DNA of 64,000 nucleotides from Agapanthus africanus (GCA_030015575.1 CM057337.1:292912044-292976043); one strand, 5' to 3'. Shown: positions 23,057-36,346, counted from the stretch's first letter. The notes: a model not told the origin generated them from the letters alone. Made by a program: numbers and translations.

Positions 23057-25260
23057 TGTAAGGTTCCTATGCACACTTGTGAAGGTTCATAAAGTATCAA
23101 ACATGCCCGAATAAAATTTTACATGTGCCGAACAACCCAAAGACTGGATCTTTGCTAGATTGTTAGGGTTTAGCATGCAAGATGATATCTTTAAAGCTAA
23201 GTTTGAGGGATTACAACCTTTGTAGTTCACTCCTTCGCTTCACAAGCTCCGAGTAGAAGTCCCTTCTCCGCGATCCACGATCTCCCGGACTCAAGTGAGG
23301 CTCCACGACTCGAACGATCCATGCTAGCTTGAAGTGTTCCGATTCTCCGATGATCTACGTCGAAGTTGCTATAACCCAAGCTTTTTCAATCTAAAGAGAT
23401 GAACACCCTAATCTAATGGGCTAGATTAGATGAGGATGATGGAGTAGTATTTATGCTTTCTTTTTAATTCACTTTCTCACAAGAAATCATCACAAAAGAA
23501 TTAACTAGTAAGCTTTTTCTTTTTGAACTCAAGAGAGAAGAAGATGATAATGAAAAAGATAATCCTTTTGTGATGAATAGAAGTAAAGAATATATGATTG
23601 ATTATTGAACCATGGTCAAGGATGAGAGGCTAAAACTTTGTAGAGAATAAACTAGAGTTAGGGTTTGGTTAGGTTAAGTAATGAGTCATGGAAAAATATC
23701 AAACATAATATCTTAACCAAGACAAAAGCAAAGCTTCTAGAATGAACTTGAAAGAGCTAACCCTAATCAAACCCTAATCTCTTTTTATCATCCTTAAACA
23801 TGTTTTATAATAAATCATATCATGTCACAATAATATATATCACATATATATTATATATTTGCAACAATTGAAAATAATACAATTAACATATATCGCATAT
23901 ATATCAATGTATTAATCCGGTGAGAAAATGAAATAATAAAGCGAGCCAATATTAGATAATGTAATACAATATATCATATATATCATTATACATTAAATCA
24001 TCGAATCAACACTTGATCCGACGATCCGGCTATATCGAATATAACCGACTAATATATCATGTACCGATTCATCGAATCAACACTTGATCCGATGTCCCGA
24101 TTCATATCTAAATAACGCGAGAATATAATACGGTATCTCATATCGCATTATCCTCGGTCCTGCACATATCACATATGTGCCTCTACTCCATTTTGCCTGA
24201 GCCAAGAAACCTCTGTGTAGGACTCTAAAGAATCGTCAATACGCCGGTAGCAGGTGATGATCATATCAAACACCTACAAGCTGCAAGCGGTCAGCTAAAC
24301 GTAACAGCCACCCAGGTATTGAGCGATCAGAAGATCAACAAGCTAGCCTGTCCGTTCTCCTGTGAATCCAATCTGTAACACTCCCGTACAGTCCGGTATG
24401 TTCCTCTGATATGTCGCATATCAAGTCTAGGGGTGGTATACGTCAGACCCCAGTAACCGATAAGTCGTGTCGATGTGAGGCTCATAACAGGCCGAGAAAC
24501 TACTGGTAACACTTACCAGTATATCTCTATATCAGCCCTGGCCAGGGACTTCCGGTTATAGCCAATCGAACAATGCACGACATCAACTCCCTATACCGGG
24601 ATAGACGAATCCCCTCCTATCTCTCATTGCCTCCATGTGATTCGGGACTGTACCCAAAAGCCACCGTTTTGCACGCCCTCTTGGACGTGGTAAGGTGGAA
24701 ATCAAAACACAGTGGGAATCACACAAGACACTATGACGATCTCGGGTCTACAGACTACCATGTACCAGTGTCACCGGAGAACTGCCATCTGACTTGTGGT
24801 ATATCACCATTTGGGAGTTCTCGGCGAGTCCGTCCAGTGTACCCAGTCTCCACTGAGCACCCGTACACCATCCTTGATGTCAAACGCCGATGGATATGGG
24901 ATCATCCATCGCCCATCATATGGGTCAAGATGCGTATATGCTAGTCTACTCTGGTGTATCGGTGCCCTGTCTCGATATACCCTCGACTAGGAACATTTAT
25001 AGGATGTACTCATCGACTACCGTGGCCCCACTAGTATGATCTCATCATAATCCCAGTAGTCGAGTACAGATCCTAAGGGCTTTATCAACATGTGAGAGAA
25101 AGACAGTAAACCAATACAAGTCAACATGTTAAGATAAAGTGAAACCAAATAGCATACTATCATGACGAGCAAGAAAGTCCTCTCTGTATATATCCAAGCA
25201 TCCATTATAATATACATCAAATGTACAACAATGGCCTCTAGGGCATATACATAACTAACA
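23057..25260 (-). repeat. 5' LTR of F
   Basis: About 2204 bp. Minus-strand start TGTTAGTTATGTATATGCCC, end GAACCTTACA. Carries the hairpin GCACATAT-CAC-ATATGTGC at 24162-24180. Same family as the E and S LTRs. Confidence 0.9.
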
Positions 25261-28214
25261 CATTCCTCACTCCTTTTCACTTCAAAAAGCTTCACAAAAA
25301 TGATCAAAAATCCACAAATAATCCTACAAACTCCAAATTAAATTCATACCCATTTTTCCTTAAGCCTAAACAAGCTTGGATCTTCACTAAAAACATCATT
25401 TTGGAAGAAAATGAGGATGGATCTTGTTGCTAGATTTTTGTTCTTGAGAATGTATAATTTCAAACCCTAATCTTTTCTTTTTGGCTTAAAATGCTTTAAG
25501 CTAGCTAATTAAGTGGTTATTATAGCTTTAAAGTTTAAGTTTAGTTAATTCATGATAATTATTATGAAATCATGTTAGTGTTTGGTTTGTTAAACTGGTT
25601 AATCTTGATGTGTAGACTTGGAAAAGTTAAGCAAATGGTGAGAATGATATTTTTTATTTTTCCTAATTGTCTTTTAAGCTTAATCGCAAACTAGGTTTTT
25701 CTAAATCATTTTTGGGTAAGATTAAAATTATGGAATTGATTTGGATCACAAAATTAAGCTACTTTGTGTTGTTGGAAATGACTAGAATTGTTAAATTTCT
25801 AGACTTGTGCTAAATTGCGGTAAATGTTGCTTACTAGGTTTTCGGTAAAACATAGACGTGAGTTTTAATGAACGTGTGGATGACGTGAATATTATCATCT
25901 ACGATAATTATTGTGTTGTGAATGAGTATTGGTACTATTGGGTTTTTGGTGTGGCAGTTTTTATAAATAGCGACCCTAGTTAGGGTTTTGGCTATGTTTC
26001 CTGGTATTGGGATTTCTTCGTTTTGCGACTGGATTTTTGTATTTGGTCGTTGGACGTTGTACATCAACGACGAGGTTTGTTGGTTGTTTTGCATGCGTAG
26101 ACTATAGGTTCTAACCTATGAGCGCACCGCGTGCCATATTTGGATTTCGGAATTTGATGTTAATTGCTTTCCGAATTCATATTGATTGTAGGTACCTTCG
26201 TGTGAATTTCGAGACGACGAAGCCCATCGATTACGGCTATGCGAGAAGTCTAGCAGGTGAGTAGATTTATATCTATGGGGAAAGTCGGGTGGATAGCGTA
26301 CAGCACCCCCGCAAATATTGATATGGAAGATCGTTTTAATATTATATCCTGATAAATGATATGCGACTGACATTATTATAGAATTTGCAAAAGATATTAT
26401 GATAGAAGTGGACACTAGTGAACACATTGACTTAGGGGAAAAAGAAAGGATAAGTGAATCATGATAAGTACGATTTAAAAGAGTACAAGTGTGACGTTTA
26501 TTTAATGTTATGCGAGATATTAAAGTGATGAACGAGTATACGATGTGATATGATGACTTAGTGTGATATGTCATTTTTTGGATTCGAGTCGATATGAGAT
26601 TGTTGATACCTTTGTAGGTCCCCTGATATGAGTTTGACATGGATGTGACCTGAGAGATAGGTATATTTATATGGATAATGTTTCGCATTTTGAATGATAT
26701 GCCGTATAAGACTTAGATCCGTACCCTGATGTTGTATAGGTTGATAGAATCACTATTTGTTTAATGCCGCCGTTTGTGGATTACCGTATTCGATGAGTTT
26801 TACCTGTTGATTTATCCATTACCTTGTTAGAGGAGGTCGTACGATGGATTGTACCGTACGTGATGTTGTGAGACTGGATGCCAATTGATGGATTCACCGA
26901 CTCGGATATATTGTAGACACGTATACCTTATAGCCTTTAGCTGATGATGTACTGTGCTAGTACACCTACACCATTATCGATGATGCGTATGTTGCACATA
27001 CACAGATTGTCGGCTTACACACTTTCATCATCGATAATTGCTATGTCACTCACGCAGTAGAATTGCTAAATCTTGCTATGATATACTTGCTATGTTCACA
27101 ACACTGTTCCACGTTGCATGAGATATACGGACATGCTCACTTCCTATTATATGTTGCATACCTTGCTACAGCTATGTGCACATCATGCATACATACTGAC
27201 TTGCACACCCACATATCTTGCTTTAGCTGCATATAACCCTAAGTGGTTTTGTTTTGACATGTGATATTGAGACATTGCTTATTGTGCTATTGTGTTTATG
27301 TGATGCATCATACATACCTACTTACATGCAGATACACTTATCTTGCTATAGTTACATGTACACTTCATATGATTTTGCACTTGATTTCGGAGGATTTGGG
27401 AACTGCGTGATATATTTTAAACTGGATTCATTTAAAAGAGCGGTTTTTCCTTAATATGCTCATATTGCTGTTTTATGTTGCATATATCAGTTTTCATGGA
27501 TTTTCGCATTGAGATATGGATTTCATATGATTTATGGATTTGAGAACCGTGGGGGAGTTTTCAAGAAATTTATTTATTGTTTGAAAACCCGGTTTCTCTT
27601 GATATGTTATTTCAATGCGTCCACCATGTGATTTCTCGGTTCTGAGATTGGCATGTGACACCCGATTCGAGGAGGAGGAGGAACTGTCTGTAGGTACATG
27701 GTGGTGCCTGGTATGGTATCCCGGGGCGAGAGAAGATTTCGTGGTGTAGACGATGAGCCTGGCAGAGGGACCACTACCTACCGGTGACAGTATTTGGACT
27801 CAGCGGATATCTTTGGGATACCGACCGGAGTCATGTTCAGACATGCTATGTGGATTGCGGGTGTCGATGTGGACACTCAGGTTCCATGAGATGTACTGAC
27901 ATTAGGGCCGGTCATGGTGACAGCGCCTGGCAGTGGAGGATTTACGTGTCGATGCTAGACACGGGTTTCATGATGTTTTCGAGTGTCGATGTAGACACTT
28001 CGGTTCCATGATTTTGTTGTGTCGTGAGGGAAACACGTTGTTTCATATCATCATATTTACCTACATATGCTTTTATGATATTTACATGCAGGAGTTGTTG
28101 TGTCAGTGGTTGACACGTGGACGAGATCCACTTGCATACATGCATTGATTATATTGTTGGATGATATCCACTTGCTGATAGGTACTTATTATGTGTTGGG
28201 ACATATGCAGATAC
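25261..28214 (+). repeat. Old LTR-like, gene-free sequence
   Basis: About 2.95 kb with no credible gene. A TATAAATAG at 25972-25980 is followed by CCTAGTTAGGGTTTT, and downstream text (TGACACCCGATTCGAGGAGG near 27656) looks to me like LTRs of plant gypsy chromoviruses, from recall only. No terminal CA/TG pair, primer site or second LTR was found. Three related hairpins with GTGTC/GACAC arms lie at 27861-27876, 27983-27998 and 28100-28116. F inserted at its left end and B at its right. Confidence 0.35.
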
Positions 28215-30314
28215 TGGAATTCTACGGTAGCGCCCCGGCTGTCTTTCAGACGCCAAATGCGGAACAAAAACTTTTTAACTGGCGCTATCGTATACTATAA
28301 CCCGGATCTGCCATTATCGCTAAACTAACAAACTACAAAATTGGTAGAAATGTTATACCGAACGATCCGCGTCCTTCGGTCTTTAACCATCATCCCACGC
28401 TTTGTTGCGGCTGCTCCGATCTCCTCGATCTCCAGTCTTCTCGTCCAGGTGGCACCACGTCAACGGATCTTTAAACGGGCTCCCGCCTCTGAACCGAGGT
28501 AACTTGATCATTAAGTTTGCTAAAAGAGATGACCAAGATTGATACAGAGAATGAGTAGAACACTTTGTCTCATTACATCCAAATCTATGGATGAACGGTT
28601 AATGAAGTTGCTTTTTGGATCGGGTGAAATGAGAAATCTAGCTATCTAATTTCCATGAATCCATAACTATCACAATCTTTTTTCCAAGCAACCATCTCAT
28701 TTGCAATAAGGGGGCCGGCCACTTTCAAGAGGGGGGAGGTTAGTGTAGGAGGAAAAATGGTGAGCATAACATTAAATGAGAATGAATGAGTCATTTTCCA
28801 CCTTGCATTAACATTAATGAAAACATTGAATCATCTAACCTAGTCATCATCCAATTAATGCAACAAATGAATCAAGAACACCTCACTAACCTAGTCACCA
28901 CATCTAGAATCTTCTAGAACCTTCCACACTCATGACTCACCCTCAAGAAAAGATAAATCCGTATTAAACCGAATGTTTCATACGGCCGATAGAAAACTGC
29001 CAACTTCCAAAAGCGATCCCGAAACGAATTTCAGGATAACCCCGTAACAGTATAAACATACCCGCATTTGTATTACGACCGAATACAAATGCAACTGAGA
29101 CAAAGATATTATATCTACACAATATAATACTCGGATCCGGCTTAAAGTAAAGCCCACCAGTATTATCTGCCTGAAATATGACACGTGTGTAAACGCACGT
29201 GCATTTTCTGAACCCTGCCATAAAAACCATACGGCCTCTACAATGTTTCGCCCGAACTTGGGAAACTGTCTATGGGGGGGCTCTAATGACTCATCAACAC
29301 ACTGGCACTGGGTATAACCACTAGCACGTCAGAGGTACTAGCTGTACGTAATGGTTTCCTATGTATTGATCAGAAAGGAAGCTGACGAGCGAACTCATCC
29401 AGAAACCCTACTGAGCCTAACAGTGACAATATCCGTACAGTCCGGTCCGTTTGTCTAAGAATATCTCATATTGAGTCTAGGGGGGTCGATAAAGTCATAG
29501 CCCTAATAACGCGATAATTCGTGTTGGTATGGAACCCATCACCACCTGAGAAACCACTGATCTAAATCAGTAATTCTCCACTACCCCGGCCGAGGATTTC
29601 TAGTGATGGCCATTTGTGCACTGTGCGGCATCAACCCCCAATACTGGGAGAGATGAATCCCCGACGATCCGCTCACTGCCTCCATGTGGCTCGGGACTGT
29701 ACCCAACTAAAACCTGTTTGCAGGACTCCTTTGTGCCGTGGTAGGGTAGTAAACAAAGCACAGTGGGAAATCACACGAGACAAATGACGATCTCAGGTCG
29801 ACTGACTAACCTGTACACATGTCACCTGAGAACTGCTATCTGACGATATGTATAATACCAACTAGCACGTTCCCGGCGAGTCCTGTCCGGTGTACTCATA
29901 ACCCAATGAGCACCTGTATACATCTTAGGTGATCCAGCTGACACCAGTGGCTTGTGAGACCGGCCACCGCCCCTCGTCGGGGTCTCGACTGTATACACTA
30001 GTTTACACCGGAGTATCGATGCCCAGTCTCGAAACTCCCACGACTAGGGACCATAATTAAGGATGTGCTTATAGGCTACCCAACTCTCACGTATATGATC
30101 GCCATCATACTGTTGGTAGTCAAGCAAGATCCTAAGGGCTCTATCAACGTGTAACAGTGATCAGTCGCTTGAACCTGTACACGACTGATAAAGACAAACC
30201 AGATAGCATATTATCATCTCGAGTAAGACTGTCTTACCGGTATAGGTCCTCCTCAATCATTGCAATCATGTGCCTGCGATCCAATAATTGACTTTGAGGG
30301 CAATATATCCAACA
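28215..30314 (-). repeat. 3' LTR of B
   Basis: About 2100 bp. Minus-strand start TGTTGGATATATTGCCC. The other end is TGGAATTC on the plus strand instead of TGTAATTC in the 5' LTR, so the terminal CA is mutated. Carries hairpin ACGTGTGT-AA-ACGCACGT (29183-29200). Confidence 0.88.
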
Positions 30315-30327
30315 ATCTCCCACTTGC
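30315..30327 (-). other. Polypurine tract of B
   Basis: The minus strand reads GTGCAAGTGGGAGATTGTTGG across the LTR boundary, as in A. Confidence 0.8.
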
Positions 30328-30329
30328 AC

Positions 30330-33090
30330 TTATGGCTAATTATTGCGATGTCGCATACTCACAGCCCGTGTGATACCGAACATCCAACTCCTCTACTAAT
30401 CAGTTTCACAAAGCCCGTTTGTAAAACTATTGTGTTCGAGAAATAGCCTCAGTGAGTGGATCCGCCCTGATGTTTCTTTCTATGTCTCTCTTAATCTCAA
30501 GTTCGTGGAGAAAGCCATCTCCCGAATCGAGTAATACCTGTCTTAGAATATGTCTGGATATCTGATGGGACCTAGTTCAAAAATGAACTCCAAATCCAAA
30601 CTTCTTAGACTGTATTGATAACTGAACCTAATCAGTATCCAGCACCATGCCTACCACAGTATCCTCTTGGACCACCTGTCCATAATACTGTCCGTCGTCA
30701 GAAGGAAAACTATAACTCTGGCAATCACTCTGTCATCCATGTCACCTTTGAAGCCTGGAATGATAACCGTCTCCCGAAGGGGGCTGCCGTCATCAAATCC
30801 GTAGAACATGCATTTATGTTCTAAAACTGCTTCCTTATGTTTCTTCAGGATTGGATTAATATAAACTTATCGCATCTAGTGCAAAAACAACCTATGATAT
30901 TATATCCATATCCTCTGTGGAGAAACAACTGTTTGACGACCAAAGTACAACCGATCGTAGTATAGGAATTTTACTTCCTACTCTTTGTATGTTATCCAAA
31001 TACCAGGACATCACACCCTACTACCTTCTTAACAGATCCATCCCCTATTCAGATGAAGTCAAACCCATGACTGTCACATCAAAAATTAGATGATCTTATC
31101 TCTGCTATTTCTGCTCAAGCCTATAAAATAGACATAAGCTACTTGCCCACTATGCTTCCGCTGCTCCCACTGACTACGACAACCCTCTGGCAGAATAATA
31201 TATACGTTCACTTCTAAAGCTAGTTTAGAACGACGCGATACTTAACCTCCTGCCGGGTCTCATAGCCTGGAACAACAGCAGTGTCAAGTCCGGGTAAACA
31301 AGAACCTCCCAGTCACCATTCTTGAGGCTACCGGAGTACCTCTCGGGTGTTTGAGGTTACCCACCAAATCTGCGGAGTGGCTATTGAAATGTCAAACCTA
31401 ATTGAATATATAGGTCCTATTAAATTTTCCGTAATCGTTTGCGGTTCTGGAATCACTTCCAGTTCTACCATACTCCCACTACTGTTTTCTGAAAAAAATC
31501 CATTTTACTAAAACTGTAGCGAGTCAAGAACAATATCACTATTGATCTTCCAGATGGTAGAAAGTCAACCCTCGTCAAAGCCAGGGTCAACCCATAAATT
31601 GCTATTATAGAAACGTGCCTTGAGTTATCCAAAGTCTGGTTTTAAGCATCAGCTGGACAACTCACCGTACCTTAACATTGTTAAGATATGAACCATTCTA
31701 TATCCAATATATAAACTTTGGCACTTATTTAATTGGAACCAGATTCAAAAAACATGCAGCTATCTCCAGTGCATATCAACTTAATGGAGAGAGACTAATC
31801 ATCATTACTCAACTTAGGAATCCATCCAATTATGAGTAACCTGAAAGAGAAATAAGTTTCTCAAAACCGTTACTATCAACTGAATACCAATCACAAGAAT
31901 CTACATCTTCGATTTCTTTGAAGAATCCCGATGCTTGGGACACCTGGTTCTCTACTTTATTCCTATACCCATAATATCTAGAAACTTAGACATTGTATTT
32001 CTACGAAACACTTGCGTAAAAACTAGAGAAGTTACAAGTAAACAGAACAGAGTACGAGGACCAACCCCTTTGTCCTGATGGATACTGGATAACATAAAAT
32101 ACTCTGTATAAGTCCGCCGAGTTGAATAACTCAAAACCTGTGTGTCGTAGATTGAAAACTGTACTCAGGCGATTTCCTCAAATATCACCAATTACAATGA
32201 ATTCCGATATAATGAGGATGATTACCTAATTACCAATAACTTACTCCAACTCATCATCTGTAAAACCATGCAGATGTAAGAATCTTACTTGGTAAATACA
32301 AACCCTGGAGTAAGTATCTAATCGGGAAATCAGTTTTCCATTAACAATGCACAGGAACATAAAAATATTTCGTAGGGGTTTCCTCGTATTCCTAGTAATG
32401 CCTCTTCCATAATCCAATTCATGACTTTAACCGTATATTTCTTTGCCATCTCCTAAATCCCTTTATTTGTCTTTATTCATTATCTTCTGTACACCATCGT
32501 TAGGCTAAATGGTTTTCTTGCTTCCCTACCGTTCGGCACCAGCCTATGGTTTGGAAGGAGACTATCCATTAAGCATAATAGGTGTACCAACCTAAACCAA
32601 GGAGTACTCGCAACTTGAGAGAAGGTGATGATAAAAGACAACTGAATAATACCTTATTCTATTTCTCCCGAACTGGGGAAAAAAGCAAAGGTGAAATAGG
32701 AGTGGCGATGAAGTACGTGGTTTGGTAGTGAATGATAGCAGTCGCAATTTACTTTGCCATCTTTCTAATCCCTTTATTTTGTCTTTAGTTATTACCTTCT
32801 GTACATCCTACATAGGCTTATTGGTTTTCTTCATTCCCTACCTTTCGGTACCTGCCTATGGTTTGGAATAAGACTATCCAGTAAACATAATAGGTGTACC
32901 CTCCTAAACCAAGGAGTACTCGCAACTTGAGAGAAGGTGATAATAAAAGACAACTGAATAAACCAATTCTATTTCTCCTGAACCTGGATCCATCCTAGAA
33001 GAAGTCCCTTCGAGTTCGTATATAACCATACGATAGATCTATCCAATGGAAGTGGATGTCCGTAGTAATACGGGGTGTTCTGAGAAATAC
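30330..33090 (-). pseudogene. B pol and gag remnant
   Basis: Colinear with A (13640-17040) and equally decayed: RNase H about 30430-30800, RT about 30850-31230 with the active-site equivalent read as WYLDN, integrase about 31320-32100, protease near 32270, doubled gag segment 32450-33090. Relative to A it lacks a piece of RT near 30890. Shared lesions show that A and B descend from an already non-coding parent. Confidence 0.7.
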
Positions 33091-33522
33091 AAAGTGTAAA
33101 AGAAGGAGAGGCAATGACTTATGCAACTTTAGACAATCCAAAAGCCAGTATTTTAAGAAGGTTCGGTCAACTTGGTCACTGAGTCATAGTCTAGGGTCGG
33201 TCAAAGGTCGCTGCCAAAGAGAGAAAGAGAAAAGAAACACTCTGCATGCATTCTAACCTAGATCAGAATGATTATCACTTTATCTAATCAGGAAACCTCC
33301 CATTGTAATCTCAAATTCTCCTACAAATCTGAAAGAAGAATTAGTCGGCATCACCCGAAGAGTAAACCAACTCATCAGTGAGAATCGGGATCCAACAATC
33401 ATCGCATGATAACTTGATGGAAGCCACTGAAGTTATCACACTCCAGAAGGTATGCGCATGCCTGGCAGGTTTCCTGTATGTTTGAAACTCCCGATATGAT
33501 TTTTGTCCCATGCTCTTATGAC

Positions 33523-33719
33523 CTTGACGTGGGCCAACAAATCATAAGTCACATGTCATGTTCTACCTATCATTGTCCAGGTTAACTTGAACCCACCCAT
33601 ACAAGCCCTTGACGTAGGGCAACAAGACTATACGACTGTCCCAAACCAACGCATCTACCTATGCAACAAATGAATACCCCAGCAGCTATCAAACACTATG
33701 CCTTGACGTAGGCTAACAA
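33523..33719 (-). repeat. Triple motif array in the B leader
   Basis: CTTGACGTGGGCCAACAA at 33523, CTTGACGTAGGGCAACAA at 33607 and CTTGACGTAGGCTAACAA at 33702. Copy 1 has CTTATGA...TCATAAG arms and copy 3 CTATG...CATAG arms. Confidence 0.78.
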
Positions 33720-33871
33720 ACATAGCTTGAATACTACTGACCATCCATAAGAAATGACGGAGGTCTACGTCTGGTTTTTGGCGAAAAACCTTTAACGTAA
33801 TAAACTTGATCTCGTTGAAGGAACCTGATAGCTTTTTATATAAATATAGTGGCGAAAAACTTTGCTAAAGA

Positions 33872-34062
33872 GGTCACTCCCGGTGAAGGGATCTCGGCTC
33901 TTTCCTCGTCGAATGAGGTGCTGGATATTCCAAACTGAATACCACGATGCATAGCAACTTGTAATCGACTATAGTGAGGTTATTACCCTGACACAAACTT
34001 CTGCCAAAGGGGTCACTCTCGGTGAAGGGATCTCAGTCTTTCCCTTATCGAATGAGGTGCTG
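33872..34062 (-). repeat. Tandem 139-bp repeat pair in the B leader
   Basis: GAAGGGATCTC recurs at 33885 and 34024 with the surrounding CACTC...TTTC context. Confidence 0.75.
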
Positions 34063-34164
34063 GATATTCATAACCGAATATCACTGTGCATAACAAAAGG
34101 AAACGTCTTTGTAATAACACTTTTAAAACAGTTCCAACAACATCCAAACAGGTTTGTTTTCCTT

Positions 34165-34194
34165 TGCATTGATCAGAATCAATGCAGTCCCATC
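34165..34194 (-). other. ATGGGA-box hairpin (SL-II), B
   Basis: Minus strand: GATGGGACT then TGCATTGAT and ATCAATGCA, a perfect 9-bp stem (34165-34186). The base that is G in A's G-U pair is here A paired with U. Confidence 0.72.
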
Positions 34195-34266
34195 AATTAA
34201 ACACACCAGAAAAGAATGAAAAATAATGTACGTATATGCTATCCGCATTCGCCACTGGGTCTCGTC

Positions 34267-36345
34267 TGTTAGTGTATATGCCCTAGAGGCCATTACTGTA
34301 TCATAATAGTTTGTATATTACTTAATGGAAGCTTGGGATATTCACCTTGTATATACAATCTTGCTCAAAATAGTAGTATGCTACTTGGTTTGTTTCTACT
34401 TCAATGTGTACATGTGTTTATTTTAGTATATCACCTATACACATTAGTGGAGCCCTTAGGATCTTTGCTTGATTACCAGCGTTGTGATGGCAGTCACACT
34501 AGTGGGGGCTGGGTAATCTATAAGCACATCCTTATGCAGGTCCCTAGTCGCAGGACTATCGAGACAGGGCATCGATACTCCGGAGTAGACTAGCGCATGC
34601 GCTTCTCATCCCAGTGTGGGAGACGGTCTGTCCCACAGCCGTCAGTACGTCGTACTTGAGATAGTATGCGGGTGCTCGTTAGGTTACGAGTACACTGGAC
34701 AGGACTCGTCGGGAACTGACTAGTTGGTTTTATACCTATCGTCAGTTATCAGTTCCCAGGTGACATGAGTACAGCTTAGTCCGCAGACTTGACACTGGCA
34801 CTTCGCCTCGAGTGTGTTCCCACTGTATTTTGATTACTACCCTACCACGGCTCAAAGGAGTCGTGCAAACAGGTAGTAGTTAGGTGCAGTCCCGAAGCAC
34901 TTGGAGGCAGTGACGTTAGACAGGATTCGTCTCTCCCGGTATTGGGGGTTGACATCGCGCTGTGTCCAGGAGAGCCATTACACGAGTAGTCCCTGGCCAG
35001 GTCAAGCGAGATATACTGGTAGGCTTCCAGTGTTATCTCAGGGTGTTTTGGGCTTCATTCCCACACGACTTGTATCGCTATTAGGGGACTGACGTTTACC
35101 GCCCCCTATGCCCTCCATGCGATGTATCAGACGAACAGACCGGACTGTACGGAGACTGTCACATTCAGACTCAGTAGGAGTTCAGATGGGGTTCACCTCG
35201 TCAGTCTTCTTATCGGCATCTACCTGGGGATCGTTACGCACAGCTAGTGCCTCTTGCGGTCTGTGGTTAAACCCACTGCCAGCGTAGTGTCGAGTCTTTA
35301 GAGTCCCACAAAGAGGGCTATTCGTCTTTGGGCAAAACAGAGTAGAGGTCGCATGGTTTTGCGACAGGGTTCGTTCTCACCCGCGCACTTGTGCACGTTT
35401 GGAGTCCGGACGGATATCACTAGCGGGCTCTGGTTTGAGCCAGATACTAGTATATGTTTTGGGGTTAGTTTTATCTCATAGTATTCATGTTCCTCGGAAC
35501 GAGAATGCGGGTGTGTATGCACAGTTGGTTGAGACGGAGGAAGAGGATTTTCATTAGGGTTTCGGAACGGGTGCGTATGCACAGTTGACAGTCGTCTTTT
35601 TCCAAACCCTAATGAATTTATGATATATCAATTAATAATATTAATTAAATGAAATTGTGTCATGGTTGGGTTTGTTGACTTGTTGACCAAGGTTGACTTG
35701 TTTACCATGGTTGAAACTTTGACTATCATCATTACATATCAAAGATGCTCTTTGATTCTAGCAAAACCATTTAATGTGTGTAATGATAATTGTCATTTCA
35801 AACCATCCATCAACTATTTCATTTTGATTATTATTATTATTTTGATAATTCATTTGATATTATGTTATGGTTGTAAAAAAGCATTTCATTCTATCATAAC
35901 ACTTCTCTCTCCTCTCTTCTTCCTCCTCCTCCTCTAGTTCAAGGAGACTCACTCTCATGTGTTGAGAAACCCCCTCCTTGAGATAAAAACACCCCAAAAC
36001 CACTCTCTTCTCTCTCTAGGGTTGGAGGTCTAGCAAGCCAAAGACCTTAGTTCTCTCAAAGTTCGAGAAAGGAGCCCGAAGGTTGAACCCTCAGGTGGAT
36101 CCATCTTTGACGGAAGAAGGCGACGAGGAAAGCACCATCCAAGCTCTACAAAGATTTCAAGAAGAAGGAGTTCAAGTTAGGTATAACCTCTTTTCCGAGT
36201 AGCTAACTCTCTTTATCTTAGTAGCTAGTTTAGTTTAGAAAAGATCCGACTTTTGTTAGTCCATGTTGCCTAATGCGCTAAAAATTTGTTTTTTATACTG
36301 TTTCCGCCTCCCCGTAAGAACCGGGGTTGGCAACGTGGACTTACA
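34267..36345 (+). repeat. 5' LTR of C
   Basis: About 2079 bp, TGTTAGTGTATATGCCC to GTGGACTTACA. The first ~1.2 kb is nearly identical to D's LTR; from about 35530 on the two diverge. Contains a cluster of TTGAC boxes at 35675-35723. Confidence 0.93.
35675..35723 (+). promoter_or_regulatory. W-box-like TTGAC cluster in the C LTR
   Basis: Four TTGAC cores in about 50 bp, all in the sense of transcription (TTGACT, TTGACC, TTGACT, TTGACT). TTGAC is the core bound by WRKY stress-response factors. The 3' LTR copy near 56160-56210 has five. Confidence 0.5.
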
Positions 36346-36346
36346 G

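Larger units (their letters stand above)
6376..25260 (-). mobile_element. Element F: Ty1/copia (Angela/BARE-like) retrotransposon split by element A
   Basis: On the minus strand: 5' LTR 25260-23057, Met-tRNA primer site, leader (23042-21612, then continuing at 11353 beyond the A insertion), pol, polypurine tract, and the first 363 bp of the 3' LTR (6738-6376). Removing A rejoins the leader at CACAT. The 3' LTR end is lost at the junction with R, so the target duplication cannot be confirmed; CATTC at 25261-25265 is the candidate. In the 363 bp where both LTRs exist, I count roughly a dozen differences by eye. Same LTR family as E and S. Confidence 0.88.
33190..34266 (-). other. B leader, gag-proximal part
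   Basis: Holds the triple motif array (33523-33719), a 139-bp tandem repeat pair (about 33872-34062) and SL-II (34165-34186). Element C is inserted at 34266, inside the SL-III hairpin. Confidence 0.75.

Noticed and set aside
26116..26688. 190-codon minus-strand ORF in the gene-free interval
   Set aside because: Low-complexity Ile/Ser/His-rich translation in AT-rich DNA, no domain and no homologous frame elsewhere. Treated as chance.
35662..35937. 91-codon ORF with a hydrophobic tail in the C LTR
   Set aside because: The tail comes from an ATT-rich repeat and a TCTC-rich stretch; the frame ends differently in the C 3' LTR copy (56147-56329), so it is not conserved.
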